Assembly (NCBI RefSeq): GCF_001661595.2
Contig: NZ_LYPF02000001.1
Coordinates: 310,001-374,000 of the forward strand
Source: Crocinitomix algicola
GTDB lineage: Bacteria; Bacteroidota; Bacteroidia; Flavobacteriales_D; Crocinitomicaceae
Length of the DNA stretch: 64,000 nt
Direction: 5' to 3'
The notes beneath the pieces are model-generated. The model ran no database searches. It was not told where the DNA came from and saw nothing but the letters and a program-made list of their open reading frames with translations. Positions within the stretch are counted from its first letter, which is position 1. Each line of letters begins with the position of its first letter. Positions 44,628 through 54,350 of the stretch are shown piece after piece. The translations under genes and the position numbers were made by a program.

Positions 44628-45201
44628 AACAAAATATATTATTCTGATGTTGTTTGCAGTAATTTTAATTAGTTGCAAAAAGAAAATGGAAAGGCGATTC
44701 CCAATAGGTCATTATAATATTTCGTATCTAAATCGACATCATGAAAGTCATGGCGAGTTATACGAATCGGAAGATTATGTTACAAGCGCAGAATTAATTA
44801 CTGCAAATAATGACCAGATTAAAATAAGGCAATATACCTATAACGACCTTGGAGACACACTCTTTGCCTCCCCTTCAATATTTTACATATCGGATATTGA
44901 ACATGTCCTAGGGACATTAAATAGAACTTATGGCGAGCCTATCAATATCTATGATGGCATAATTGAAAAAAGAGCAAGAAACGATTACATAATTACTGCT
45001 AAACTTGAATATCATTTCTACGCTGATTTTGGAGATCATTATGAATGGATTCATCATTTCGGAGATTTTAAACTAGAAAAAAATGAAACGTTATTTTATA
45101 TACTTATTGGTTCTAATTCTAAGCACTGGCTGTTCCAAGCAAATGGAAAAACGATTTCCGGCAGGAGACTACAAAATATCTCTTTTAAACGCAACGTATA
45201 A
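44620..45201 (+). CDS. Array lipoprotein 5 (a-type), frameshifted at its end
   Basis: The frame starts at ATG 44620 with the signal NKTKYIILMLFAVILISC and mature KKKMERRFPIGHYNIS. It matches lipoprotein 4 up to GDFKLEK. There the A run has seven instead of eight bases, so the stop is lost. Translation continues in another frame for about 44 residues (NETLFYILIGSNSKHW onwards) over the start of lipoprotein 6, to TGA at about 45199-45201. The tail is an artefact of the indel. A start at 44539 would translate CF-D out of frame and is rejected. Confidence 0.68.
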   Translation: MNKTKYIILMLFAVILISCKKKMERRFPIGHYNISYLNRHHESHGELYESEDYVTSAELITANNDQIKIRQYTYNDLGDTLFASPSIFYISDIEHVLGTLNRTYGEPINIYDGIIEKRARNDYIITAKLEYHFYADFGDHYEWIHHFGDFKLEKNETLFYILIGSNSKHWLFQANGKTISGRRLQNISFKRNV

Positions 45202-45547
45202 CTATAGTGATGATGTCTATACGCTAGATGATTCGATAATAAATGTTAAACTTGTTTCATCTGAAAATGATTTAATTGAACTTACGCAATATTCTGTTAA
45301 TTCAGAATTTGATACGATTTTTGCGTCTAGTAATTCCGAAATATATATAGAAAAGAAAGAATATGTAATTGGTACCATAAAAACAAGTTGGGACGAGCCT
45401 CTTTTATTATATGATGGTGTAATTACAGAAGAATCCAAAAATGAATTCATTATTACTGGAAAAGCACAGTATCACCATTTTCTGAAAATTGGTGCATCCA
45501 CTAAATTGGTATTTGTTACCTCTGATTTTATATTTGAAAAGCAATAA
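45083..45547 (+). CDS. Array lipoprotein 6 (b-type)
   Basis: The 154-residue protein has the signal MKRYFIYLLVLILSTGC. The mature start SKQMEKRFPAGDYKISLLN matches the array signature. SSENDLIELTQYSVNSEFDT, YDGVITEESKNEFIITGKAQYH and SDFIFEKQ align with lipoprotein 3. It is the last member of the array. It overlaps the frameshifted tail of lipoprotein 5. A 14-base A run follows at about 45553-45566. Confidence 0.75.
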   Translation: MKRYFIYLLVLILSTGCSKQMEKRFPAGDYKISLLNATYNYSDDVYTLDDSIINVKLVSSENDLIELTQYSVNSEFDTIFASSNSEIYIEKKEYVIGTIKTSWDEPLLLYDGVITEESKNEFIITGKAQYHHFLKIGASTKLVFVTSDFIFEKQ

Positions 45548-45605
45548 GCATCAAAAAAAAAAAAAAATAACTTATTGTTCACATTGAATCGATAAACAAC
45601 GTATC

Positions 45606-45719
45606 CTACAATAAAAAAATAACTGCCAGAATAAAAATCACAATGATTACCATATACTGCCAAAAATCAGCAAAGTAAGGAATGTATTTCTGATACGTAG
45701 CTTTAAATTTTGACAACAT
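45606..45719 (-). CDS. Small single-pass membrane protein (37 residues)
   Basis: ATG 45719 to TAG 45606-45608 encodes 37 residues: MLSKFKATYQKYIPYFADFW, then QYMVIIVIFILAVIFLL. Residues 1-20 are amphipathic with basic and aromatic residues; residues 23-37 form one membrane segment. It starts 12 bases after the ABC-F stop on the same strand, so it may be co-transcribed. I recall comparable tiny genes in Flavobacteriales but know no function. Confidence 0.5.
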   Translation of the reverse strand: MLSKFKATYQKYIPYFADFWQYMVIIVIFILAVIFLL

Positions 45720-45731
45720 CAAATCAATTCA

Positions 45732-47387
<1,656 letters not shown>

Positions 47388-47430
47388 TAATCTTAAGGCT
47401 CAAAAAAACATCTTTTTGAATAAAAAATAT

Positions 47431-47460
47431 TTTGATTTATTGAAAACTAATCTATATTTG
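47431..47460 (+). promoter_or_regulatory. Complete promoter for the DUF4878-like lipoprotein gene
   Basis: TTTG (47431-47434), 18-base spacer, TATATTTG (47453-47460). Both Bacteroidota elements and the spacing fit. Transcription should begin near 47466, leaving a leader of about 35 bases. Confidence 0.7.
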
Positions 47461-47501
47461 CAACTGAATATTACATTATATAAGTTAAGAAAAAACACGT
47501 T

Positions 47502-47894
47502 ATGAAATTGAAAACATTATTAGTTGGCGCAGTTGCTGGTTTATTATTAACAGCTTGCGGAGGTGGTGAAACACCAGACAATGTAACTAAGTCCTTCGTG
47601 CAAGCTTTAGCAGATGGTGATTGCGATAAAGCTAAAGGTTTGGCAGTAGACGACGCATTAGCAAATGTTGAAAGTGCTATTGAAAACGGATGTGAAGCAT
47701 ACGAAACTGAAATTAAATCGGTTGAATGTGAAACTGAAGACGAAACAGCAACTTGTACTTGTGTTGAAGAAAGAGAAATGGAAATGACTTACAAGTATGA
47801 ATTAACAAAAGTTGAAGGTAACTGGAAAGTAGCTAGCTACGAAAAAGACTTAAATATGGATATGGATAACTTTGGTGGTGAAGCTGCTGAGTAA
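47502..47894 (+). CDS. DUF4878-like lipoprotein
   Basis: The 130-residue protein has signal LLVGAVAGLLLTAC with lipobox LTAC (Cys about residue 19), then GGGETPDNVTKSFVQALADGDCDKAKGL, the typical start of DUF4878/NTF2-like lipoproteins. It ends VEGNWKVASYEKDLNMDMD. Six cysteines in the mature part, four of them in SVECETEDETATCTCVEE and NGCEAYE, suggest disulfides. It probably binds a small ligand in the periplasm or outer membrane; unknown. Confidence 0.82.
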   Translation: MKLKTLLVGAVAGLLLTACGGGETPDNVTKSFVQALADGDCDKAKGLAVDDALANVESAIENGCEAYETEIKSVECETEDETATCTCVEEREMEMTYKYELTKVEGNWKVASYEKDLNMDMDNFGGEAAE

Positions 47895-47919
47895 TCGCAT
47901 TCAAATTTTATAAAATTGA

Positions 47920-47948
47920 CCCGTTACCATTTTTGGTGCGGGTTTTTT
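47920..47948 (+). terminator. Terminator after the DUF4878-like gene
   Basis: CCG..ACC pairs with GGT..CGG around a T-rich loop, followed by six T residues. The stem is imperfect. Confidence 0.55.
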
Positions 47949-47959
47949 AATGTTTTAAC

Positions 47960-48619
47960 GTGAAGAACCCATTTTATTTCCTAATCATTTTATTTTCTTT
48001 ATGTACGGTATTTGTAGGTTGTAAAGAAAAAAGAGCTGTAAAAAAATATGTCCATATCCCACCTTCAATGCCTGATAGTGTATATCAAAAATTAGAAGAG
48101 GGAGATATTATTCTACGCAAGGGAGCAGGTCCATTGTCTTTTCAAATCATGAATGCAACCAAAGAAGAGTATTCTCATTGTGGGATTATTGTAAAAGAAA
48201 AAGAAACTTGGCGTGTTATCCATTCGATGGGAGGGTCGGTAAGTAATAATCACGATGATGGAATGCAAATAATGGATTTAGAAGATTTTGTTTTAAATGC
48301 AGCAGACTCAATGTTATTTATTTGCCGAGCTACATTTCAAGATTCATTAGGAAGAAGAATAAAAGAAGGGGCCTATAAATTCCTAAATGAGGATGCTCCA
48401 TTTGATCATTCATTTAGCTTATTTACGCGAGATAAAATATACTGCTCTGAACTATTGTTTTATGTTTTAAGAGATGCAACAGGTGAGAATCAAATGAAAA
48501 TAAGAAAACAACACCGATCCTACATCTTATTATTTGAAACCTTTTTCGATGAATCCAAATACAAACCAATTTTCCACTTAAAAGATTTAAACCGAAAAGT
48601 TCAATCTTTCAGCGATTGA
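47960..48619 (+). CDS. YiiX/YebB-like NlpC/P60-type cysteine hydrolase, lipoprotein
   Basis: The 219-residue protein starts at GTG 47960 with lipoprotein signal FYFLIILFSLCTVFVGC. The fold signature of permuted NlpC/P60 (YiiX) enzymes is seen: EEGDIILRKG, the catalytic Cys/His pattern in EEYSHCGIIVKE (His-Cys) and KIYCSELLFYVLRDATG (Cys) late in the chain. YiiX-like proteins are thought to act on amide or ester bonds of lipids or peptides; the substrate is unclear. Its last 33 bases overlap the convergent ACC-deaminase-like gene. Confidence 0.82.
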   Translation: MKNPFYFLIILFSLCTVFVGCKEKRAVKKYVHIPPSMPDSVYQKLEEGDIILRKGAGPLSFQIMNATKEEYSHCGIIVKEKETWRVIHSMGGSVSNNHDDGMQIMDLEDFVLNAADSMLFICRATFQDSLGRRIKEGAYKFLNEDAPFDHSFSLFTRDKIYCSELLFYVLRDATGENQMKIRKQHRSYILLFETFFDESKYKPIFHLKDLNRKVQSFSD

Positions 48620-49516
48620 CAAAGTTCCTTGCAGCCCACCAGTGTGGATAGCAAGAACTTTTTCACCCCTATTTATCGATCCTCTTTTAATCGCTTCAAC
48701 CAAAGCATAAAACATTTTACCTGTGTAAACTTGATCCAATTTTAAATGAGTTTCTCGATAAAATGTATTAATGAAGTCGATCAAGTCTTGATTGTACTTC
48801 CCATAACCACCAAAATGAGCTGATAAATCTAAATTTAATTGCTCTAATTTTTCGTTTACAGCCTCATCATCCAATCCAGAAAAAATCAATAACTCCTTTA
48901 TATCATCACGTATAAATCCACCGTTTTTAAAGACGGGAACACAGGTTACTTTTGCTTCGTGATTTCCTATTAAAATACCCGCTGTTGTAGTTCCTGTTCC
49001 AGCAGCAAGAAAAATGTGATCCACAGGAAAATTAACCTCTGAAAGTATTTCTGTACAGCCTAATGCCCCATAAAAATTTGCTCCACCCTCTTCAACTATT
49101 AAGTAATTCCCAAATCGAATCCTCAACTGATTTTTATAATCCTTTTCATACCGCCAGCCATACTCTTCACGACTTACAAAAACGAGTTTCATTCCTAATT
49201 CACTTGCCTTCGCTAAGGTTGAATTTGACTTCGCATTCAACTCATCTCCTCTAATTATTCCAATCGTTGGAATATTGAGTGCTTTTCCAACAGAAGCCAA
49301 AGCACTAATATGGTTTGAATAAGCACCACCAAAACTTAAAATTCCTTCATAACGTCCACTATGAACGCGTTCAATATTTAACTTTAATTTCCGCCATTTA
49401 TTCCCAGATATTTCTGGATGGATAAGATCATCGCGTTTGACATAGACTTCTATTAAGTTCTCTTCAAACAAAGGGTGACTTAATAACTCTACAGGAGACG
49501 GTATGTTTAAATGCAT
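48587..49516 (-). CDS. PLP-dependent ACC deaminase/D-cysteine desulfhydrase-like protein
   Basis: The 309-residue fold-type II PLP enzyme has VKRDDLIHPEISGNKWRKLK (Schiff-base Lys about residue 42), FGGAYSNHISALAS, and AAGTGTTTAGIL as the phosphate loop, ending IHTGGLQGT. Relatives open the ring of 1-aminocyclopropane-1-carboxylate or desulfurise D-cysteine; the sequence alone does not separate them. It starts 1 base after the AAC(3) gene stop, so it is part of the minus-strand operon that begins at 53307. Confidence 0.87.
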   Translation of the reverse strand: MHLNIPSPVELLSHPLFEENLIEVYVKRDDLIHPEISGNKWRKLKLNIERVHSGRYEGILSFGGAYSNHISALASVGKALNIPTIGIIRGDELNAKSNSTLAKASELGMKLVFVSREEYGWRYEKDYKNQLRIRFGNYLIVEEGGANFYGALGCTEILSEVNFPVDHIFLAAGTGTTTAGILIGNHEAKVTCVPVFKNGGFIRDDIKELLIFSGLDDEAVNEKLEQLNLDLSAHFGGYGKYNQDLIDFINTFYRETHLKLDQVYTGKMFYALVEAIKRGSINRGEKVLAIHTGGLQGTLSIAERLNFSV

Positions 49517-49517
49517 T

Positions 49518-50417
49518 TTAACTTCCTTTTGGTGTATACATTGTAACTCCTTTTTCTTGATACTCTTTCAACATCACATCTAGAAAAGGTTTTGCTTGAA
49601 CAACCAATGTATTTGCAGCCCCTAACTTTTTTTTATGCAATACCCCTTTCTCTTCAAATAATGGTATCAAATCATCGCATTTTCTCTTTTTAGAAAATTC
49701 AGGGTTGTGTACTTTCGTTTGCACCCGATGCTTAACTCCATCTTTATCAATTACGTCAAAGTCAAAAACTTTAGCATAATAGATAGGGAATTTAAAGTCA
49801 TTTACTGCATCTTCAAGCGTGTGTAAATTTGTTCCCGCCATAGCCAAAGTAACGCCAACATACAGAATTTTACCGTTTTGTTCAGATATTCGATAAAAGG
49901 GGCTCTTTTCGTTATAAGGAGTTAACTGATTAAAATGATCTTTCGTGTAATATTCTGCCAAAGGACCTAGTGCAGAGACAGGTTCTGTGGGATGCAAACT
50001 GCGAACCGCCTTTGGTAGGGTTCTAAAATACTCTGTTATGGCTCCAGTTCTCGAAGGGGAATTCAAAACATCGAAATAAGGTGTATTTTGGATATAATTC
50101 AACTGATAAACATTATTTGGCGAAGTTGGCATCAATAATGTTCCTTCTTCACCAATAACCTGTAACAAGGCATCTACAAAGGTTTTTGGACCATCTTTTA
50201 AATGACCAATACGACTTAAACTCGAATGAACAAGTACCGAATCGCCTTGCTTAAGTCCCATTTCTTTTAGGTCTATAATTAAATCATCCTTAGACAAGCT
50301 ATTCCCGCTTTTCCGTGCTATATTTAATTGAGCATTTCGCCTTTCCTTTTTCCGTCTTCTATTCCAGTCTAATAAAAAGGAAGGGGTTGCTTTTCGGATA
50401 TAATCTTTTAACTTCAT
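49518..50417 (-). CDS. AAC(3)-fold N-acetyltransferase
   Basis: The 299-residue protein resembles aminoglycoside 3-N-acetyltransferases: GDSVLVHSSLSRIGHLKDGP, EEGTLLMPTSP, SRTGAITEYFRTLPKAVRSLHPTEPVSALG and the active-site GTNLHTLEDAV. An N-terminal extension of about 40 residues is very basic (NRRRKKERRNA). In this chromosomal context the natural substrate is more likely a sugar or cell-surface amine than an antibiotic. It overlaps the TonB-like gene by ATGA (50414-50417). Confidence 0.85.
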   Translation of the reverse strand: MKLKDYIRKATPSFLLDWNRRRKKERRNAQLNIARKSGNSLSKDDLIIDLKEMGLKQGDSVLVHSSLSRIGHLKDGPKTFVDALLQVIGEEGTLLMPTSPNNVYQLNYIQNTPYFDVLNSPSRTGAITEYFRTLPKAVRSLHPTEPVSALGPLAEYYTKDHFNQLTPYNEKSPFYRISEQNGKILYVGVTLAMAGTNLHTLEDAVNDFKFPIYYAKVFDFDVIDKDGVKHRVQTKVHNPEFSKKRKCDDLIPLFEEKGVLHKKKLGAANTLVVQAKPFLDVMLKEYQEKGVTMYTPKGS

Positions 50418-51193
50418 TGTCCTTGGAAAACATAAGTAATACTGCCATCTGCAAGTAAACTTGCTTTGTTATCATAATTAAAACGCGCTCTTTTAGCATA
50501 ACGTTCGGCTTTTTCAATCATACAGGCTGTAGCTCCGCTTGATCGACCGGGATTATAACTTACGCTTTTTACATTCCCGGTGCGGTCTACTTTAATATCC
50601 ACGACCACAGTTCCAGATCCATTACAGGTATAACCAGGAATTTCTAGGGCATGCGCTTTTCGATTTTTTAGACTAAACGAAACCATTACGCGGCCGGCAA
50701 AGGCATTCTCTCCTGTGTTATCAACAGATGAGCGATTAGAATTATTATTTTCTCTATCCGCTTCGCTATTAGAATTAAATTCAATGTTAGATGATTTCTT
50801 TGCTCCGCCTTCACCTTTATCATGACGACTTGCCCATTCATCAAAAAATTGCTTTTCTAAATCACGTGCTTCCTGCTCTACTTGCTCGTCCATATCTTGC
50901 GTAGAAAAATTATCGAAAGACTTTTTTCTTTCATCATTGGCATCGGCAGTGAGATTATAAATTGGAGCATTATTCAACTCATTTTGTCGATTGAGCATTT
51001 CTAACAATTCCTCATCTATTTCAATTTCATCCTCCTCAAGTGCTACTTCAACCTCATTTTCTTCTGCAAACTTAGAATTATATGCTCGTTCAACTGTCAC
51101 AAAATTTGAAGACATAAAAACGACAAAATGAAACAAGACTGTTCCTAGAATTGCAAACTTAAATCGTTCGATATACGTTAAAAACTTATCCAC
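50414..51193 (-). CDS. TonB-family energy-transducer-like protein
   Basis: The 259-residue protein has one N-terminal membrane anchor (FAILGTVLFHFVVFMSS, residues 12-28), an acidic then polar linker, and a TonB-like C-terminal domain (GTVVVDIKVDRTGNVKSVSYNPG, ACMIEKAERYAKRARFN, ITYVFQGQ). The domain spans roughly residues 180-259. The start is GTG at 51193, sharing one base with the TAG stop of the WG-repeat gene. No ExbB/ExbD is nearby. The partner receptor is unknown. Confidence 0.85.
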   Translation of the reverse strand: MDKFLTYIERFKFAILGTVLFHFVVFMSSNFVTVERAYNSKFAEENEVEVALEEDEIEIDEELLEMLNRQNELNNAPIYNLTADANDERKKSFDNFSTQDMDEQVEQEARDLEKQFFDEWASRHDKGEGGAKKSSNIEFNSNSEADRENNNSNRSSVDNTGENAFAGRVMVSFSLKNRKAHALEIPGYTCNGSGTVVVDIKVDRTGNVKSVSYNPGRSSGATACMIEKAERYAKRARFNYDNKASLLADGSITYVFQGQ

Positions 51194-53307
51194 TAATTGT
51201 CTTCTTTTCTTATGAATTGATTCGATTTAAAATCATAATAATATACGGCTTCTCTTGTGATTAATTGTACCAATTCTTCTGAAAAAGGTTCTATTTGCTC
51301 ATAACTAAAACTTAATACGGTATCTCCATTTGTTTGCAACACTCCAAAATCACCTCTACTTTTGGCGATCAAGAGTGTATCATTATAAAATTCTAAACGT
51401 TCAAAATAAGGTTCTATTAAGTACTCTCCTTTCTTGTTTATTATTCCGACCAGTGGAGCGCCACCAGCCTTAGCCAAGGCACCTTCAAAAGAATTGGCTC
51501 CAGTATAGTTATAACCAATAACTTGTCCCCCGTTCCGATTAAAATACCCCCATTTTTCACCTTTTTTAACGGCTATGAGATCACCATAAAAACCTAAATC
51601 TTCTTTGTTAGATTTAAATAATTTATGACCATTCGTATCTAATAGATTATAACCATCACTGAAAAAGACACGAGCAAAACCATTTGTGTACATAGCTAAT
51701 TGGCGATGTTCCGGAAAAATTGAAATCCACTCATCAAGAATCAATTCCCCGTGATTATTCAAATAATTAAACAAACTATCTTTCTCCACTAGAGCCCTAT
51801 TACTCTCAACTTTCCCAATGTAACTATAATCAAAAGGAAGAAGAATTTCTCCTTCACCGTCTATAATTCCCCATTTATCACCAAGCTTCGCAGCATATCG
51901 GTTTTCATCATACTTTAACAGCCGATCATATTTAAATGGAATAAATGTAGTTCCAAATGGGTCAATCAACCCATACCCACTATTAGTACTAACAATTGCT
52001 TTACCTAATTCAAAATCACTTGCATCTGTATAAATAGGCTGTAATCTAACCACACCTTTTTTATCAAAATAGCCATAATTTTCATTCTCAGAAAAATACG
52101 TTAGGCCTTCATTTAAATTCCCTAAGTCCTCATAAATCGGCTCAATTACAAATTCTCCACTTCGGTTAATCAATCCCCATTTATCCTGTAAACCTACCAC
52201 TGCATGTCCCTCTTGCACTTTAAATGCGTCGTCAAAAATAGTAGGAATTACAATTTCCCCCGTTTTATCAACAAACCCGTAAGCCCCTTCATAACTAATT
52301 ATTGCTAATCCTTCGTGAAAAGCATCTGCTAAATCAAATTGTGGTTTAATATAAGTCTCTTGTTCCCGATCAATATACCCCCACTTGTTTCTCGATTTTA
52401 TTGGAAGCAGTAGTTTTTGGACCAGCTCCATTTGCTTTAAAAGTTCTTTTTGATATGGATAATCCTTGAATTCTTCCATGAATGCTTGAATGCCGTCAGA
52501 TGAATAATTGTCTTGTAAATAAGTGTTATAGAGTTTCTTCCATGCAACAGATACATTTCGATTTTTCGGGTAACTTTTAATGAAATTTTGATAGGATTCC
52601 AAGGTTGCTGTTTTTGTTGAAATTTCAAAAACTTGGTCTTCAGCATCATGTCTAAACGGACTATTTGGAAAATTCTCTACGAAAGCCACGTAATCTACAA
52701 AATTGTTCGAGGCCGTCTGTTCTTGGTAATTCAAACGTTCGTAATTAGCTACAGCCTCTTCTTTTAAATGAGATGTAGGGTATTTAGTTAAGAACGCTGT
52801 AAATGAAGTTGAATTATTTTGCTCTTCTGCAAGCGAAAAGGCTAATTCATCTCTGTGATAAATTGCTGAGTCAACATACTCACTCCAGTAATTGTTATCA
52901 ATGAAGAGTTGATAATCTTTTATTGTATGATTCAATTTAGCGCGTTGATACAGTTTATCGCTCACCGTATTTCGTTGCGAAAAAATATGCGAACTATCAA
53001 TTTTTATTTTTAAATATTTTTCTTTTTTCTTTTGTGGCAATTCGGAATATTCATCACTTGCTATTACAATATATCTTCGCGCACTATCCAGATTATAAAA
53101 CGGATTATCATTCCTGTGGTAAATTAAACTTAACCCATAAGATGCAGCGACGCGATCTCTTTTCAATGATTTTTCAAACAACTTTTTTGCTTCAAAATAA
53201 TTGTAAATATCTAAGGCTTGAAAAGCTTTTTCAATTTTACCTGCATACGCGGTAATTGCACAGACAGCAATAATTATGGTAAAAATATTTCGTCTCAATG
53301 TTTGCAT
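51193..53307 (-). CDS. WG-repeat protein
   Basis: The 704-residue protein has a signal peptide (residues 1-22, ending AYAG). A helical region follows (residues 25-300) with TPR-like units and repeated short FIKSYP/FVENFP-type elements. From about residue 300 the rest is a run of roughly nine WG repeats (KWGYIDREQET, YGFVDKTGEIVIP, KWGLINRSGEFVIEPIY, YGYFDKKGV, YGLIDPFGTTFIP, KWGIIDGEGEILLPFDY and more). WG proteins are usually periplasmic or surface and of unknown function. It is the first gene of the four-gene minus-strand operon. Confidence 0.9.
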   Translation of the reverse strand: MQTLRRNIFTIIIAVCAITAYAGKIEKAFQALDIYNYFEAKKLFEKSLKRDRVAASYGLSLIYHRNDNPFYNLDSARRYIVIASDEYSELPQKKKEKYLKIKIDSSHIFSQRNTVSDKLYQRAKLNHTIKDYQLFIDNNYWSEYVDSAIYHRDELAFSLAEEQNNSTSFTAFLTKYPTSHLKEEAVANYERLNYQEQTASNNFVDYVAFVENFPNSPFRHDAEDQVFEISTKTATLESYQNFIKSYPKNRNVSVAWKKLYNTYLQDNYSSDGIQAFMEEFKDYPYQKELLKQMELVQKLLLPIKSRNKWGYIDREQETYIKPQFDLADAFHEGLAIISYEGAYGFVDKTGEIVIPTIFDDAFKVQEGHAVVGLQDKWGLINRSGEFVIEPIYEDLGNLNEGLTYFSENENYGYFDKKGVVRLQPIYTDASDFELGKAIVSTNSGYGLIDPFGTTFIPFKYDRLLKYDENRYAAKLGDKWGIIDGEGEILLPFDYSYIGKVESNRALVEKDSLFNYLNNHGELILDEWISIFPEHRQLAMYTNGFARVFFSDGYNLLDTNGHKLFKSNKEDLGFYGDLIAVKKGEKWGYFNRNGGQVIGYNYTGANSFEGALAKAGGAPLVGIINKKGEYLIEPYFERLEFYNDTLLIAKSRGDFGVLQTNGDTVLSFSYEQIEPFSEELVQLITREAVYYYDFKSNQFIRKEDN

Positions 53308-53422
53308 TAATTTAGTGCAAAACTAAGCAATTAGTAAGAGAAAATTGTGTTGATAATGCAACAATAGTTGATTAAAGTCGATAAAAAGATATCAATATTG
53401 ACCAACTATTTGACGGTTATTT

Positions 53423-53430
53423 TAACTTTG
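53423..53430 (+). promoter_or_regulatory. -7 box (TAACTTTG) for the acyltransferase operon, position to within 1-2 bases
   Basis: An exact TAnnTTTG match lies about 20 bases before the ATG at 53451. A TTG at about 53398-53400 is 22-23 bases upstream, within the usual range. Confidence 0.5.
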
Positions 53431-53450
53431 CAACCTATTTTTCCATGTGA

Positions 53451-54335
53451 ATGATTAAAATTGCCGATCGAATATTATTTTACGTAGTCCTAAAACCTTT
53501 GTCCTACCTACCTTTGGGATTATTGTACTTCTTTTCGAACATCGTCTATTTTTTAGCATTCAATTTTGTGAGATACCGTAGAAAAGTTGTTCGAGCCAAT
53601 TTAGAAAGAGCATTTCCTGATAAAACCGGGACAGAATTATCTTCAATTGAGAAGGGATTCTATAAACATTTTATTGATTTTATCTTTGAGAGTATTAAAG
53701 CGGTTAGCATATCAAAAAAGGAGGTTTTGAAACGCACTTCAATAAAAAATCCAGAATTATTACAAGAATTGTACGATAAAGATAAAAATGTCATTGTTAC
53801 TTGTGGACACTATAATAATTGGGAATATTATTCACTTAGTCTACCAGAATTGACGAAATACACCACTTACTCAATTTATCAACCGTTGAAAAATAAGTTT
53901 TACGATCAAATATTATTTAATTCAAGGACTCGAAATGGCATGCAGTTGATTGGCACAAAAGATATCATTCCCTTTTTTACAAGCTCAACTAAAGAGAAAA
54001 AACTCGTTGTTATTGTCAATGATCAATCTCCTACCAATTTACAGTCTGCACATTGGAATACATTTTTAAACCAAGAAACTGGATGGAATATTGGACCGGA
54101 AAAACTTGCGAGAAAATATAATTATACCGTATTATTTGGTCATTCTAAAAAGATAAAGCGTGGATATTACGAGGTCGAATTCACTACTATTACCGAAGAC
54201 GCTTCTTTACTCAATCCTGGAGAAATTACAGATATATATTCTGCACTTCTTGAACAGCTCATCCAAAACAAACCTGATTATTGGTTATGGTCACATAAAA
54301 GATGGAAACATCAACGTCCATCTCTAAAGAAATAA
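53451..54335 (+). CDS. LpxL/HtrB-like lysophospholipid/lipid A acyltransferase
   Basis: The 294-residue membrane-anchored protein has a hydrophobic N-terminus (residues 15-40), RRKVVRANLERAFPDKT (family start), and the acyltransferase motif VTCGHYNNWEYYS with H-x4-E (HYNNWE). NDQSPTNLQSAHWNTFLNQETGW follows, then the closing WLWSHKRWKHQRP, which is typical. It transfers an acyl chain to lipid A precursor or a related lipid on the inner membrane. It leads an operon with rarA, menA and trmD (gaps 15, 1 and 9 bases). Confidence 0.9.
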   Translation: MIKIADRILFYVVLKPLSYLPLGLLYFFSNIVYFLAFNFVRYRRKVVRANLERAFPDKTGTELSSIEKGFYKHFIDFIFESIKAVSISKKEVLKRTSIKNPELLQELYDKDKNVIVTCGHYNNWEYYSLSLPELTKYTTYSIYQPLKNKFYDQILFNSRTRNGMQLIGTKDIIPFFTSSTKEKKLVVIVNDQSPTNLQSAHWNTFLNQETGWNIGPEKLARKYNYTVLFGHSKKIKRGYYEVEFTTITEDASLLNPGEITDIYSALLEQLIQNKPDYWLWSHKRWKHQRPSLKK

Positions 54336-54350
54336 TTAACTTCGCTAGTC

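Larger units (their letters stand above)
41814..45547 (+). repeat. Degenerating tandem array of lipoprotein paralogs and conserved CF fragments
   Basis: Order: lipoprotein 3' remnant (b-type, 41814-41890); CF-A; lipoprotein 1 (b-like); CF-B; 2 (a); 3 (b); CF-C; 4 (a); CF-D; 5 (a); 6 (b). Each CF stop codon overlaps the next lipoprotein start through TGATGAATA. b-type genes follow a-type genes by an ATGA overlap (2/3; ancestrally 5/6). The basic unit appears to be CF + a + b with deletions. Copies 4 and 5 share about 145 bases at their 3' ends with one substitution and one indel (44311-44454 versus 44943-45087). This shows recent duplication. Confidence 0.8.

Noticed and set aside
41814-45547. 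CRISPR or insertion-sequence origin of the repeats
   Set aside because: Repeat units are protein-coding and 150-500 bases long, with no short direct repeats, spacers, inverted ends or transposase.
49518-50417. Antibiotic-resistance gene (aminoglycoside acetyltransferase)
   Set aside because: The fold matches AAC(3), but the gene sits inside an ordinary chromosomal operon with no mobile-element signs, so a resistance role is not supported.
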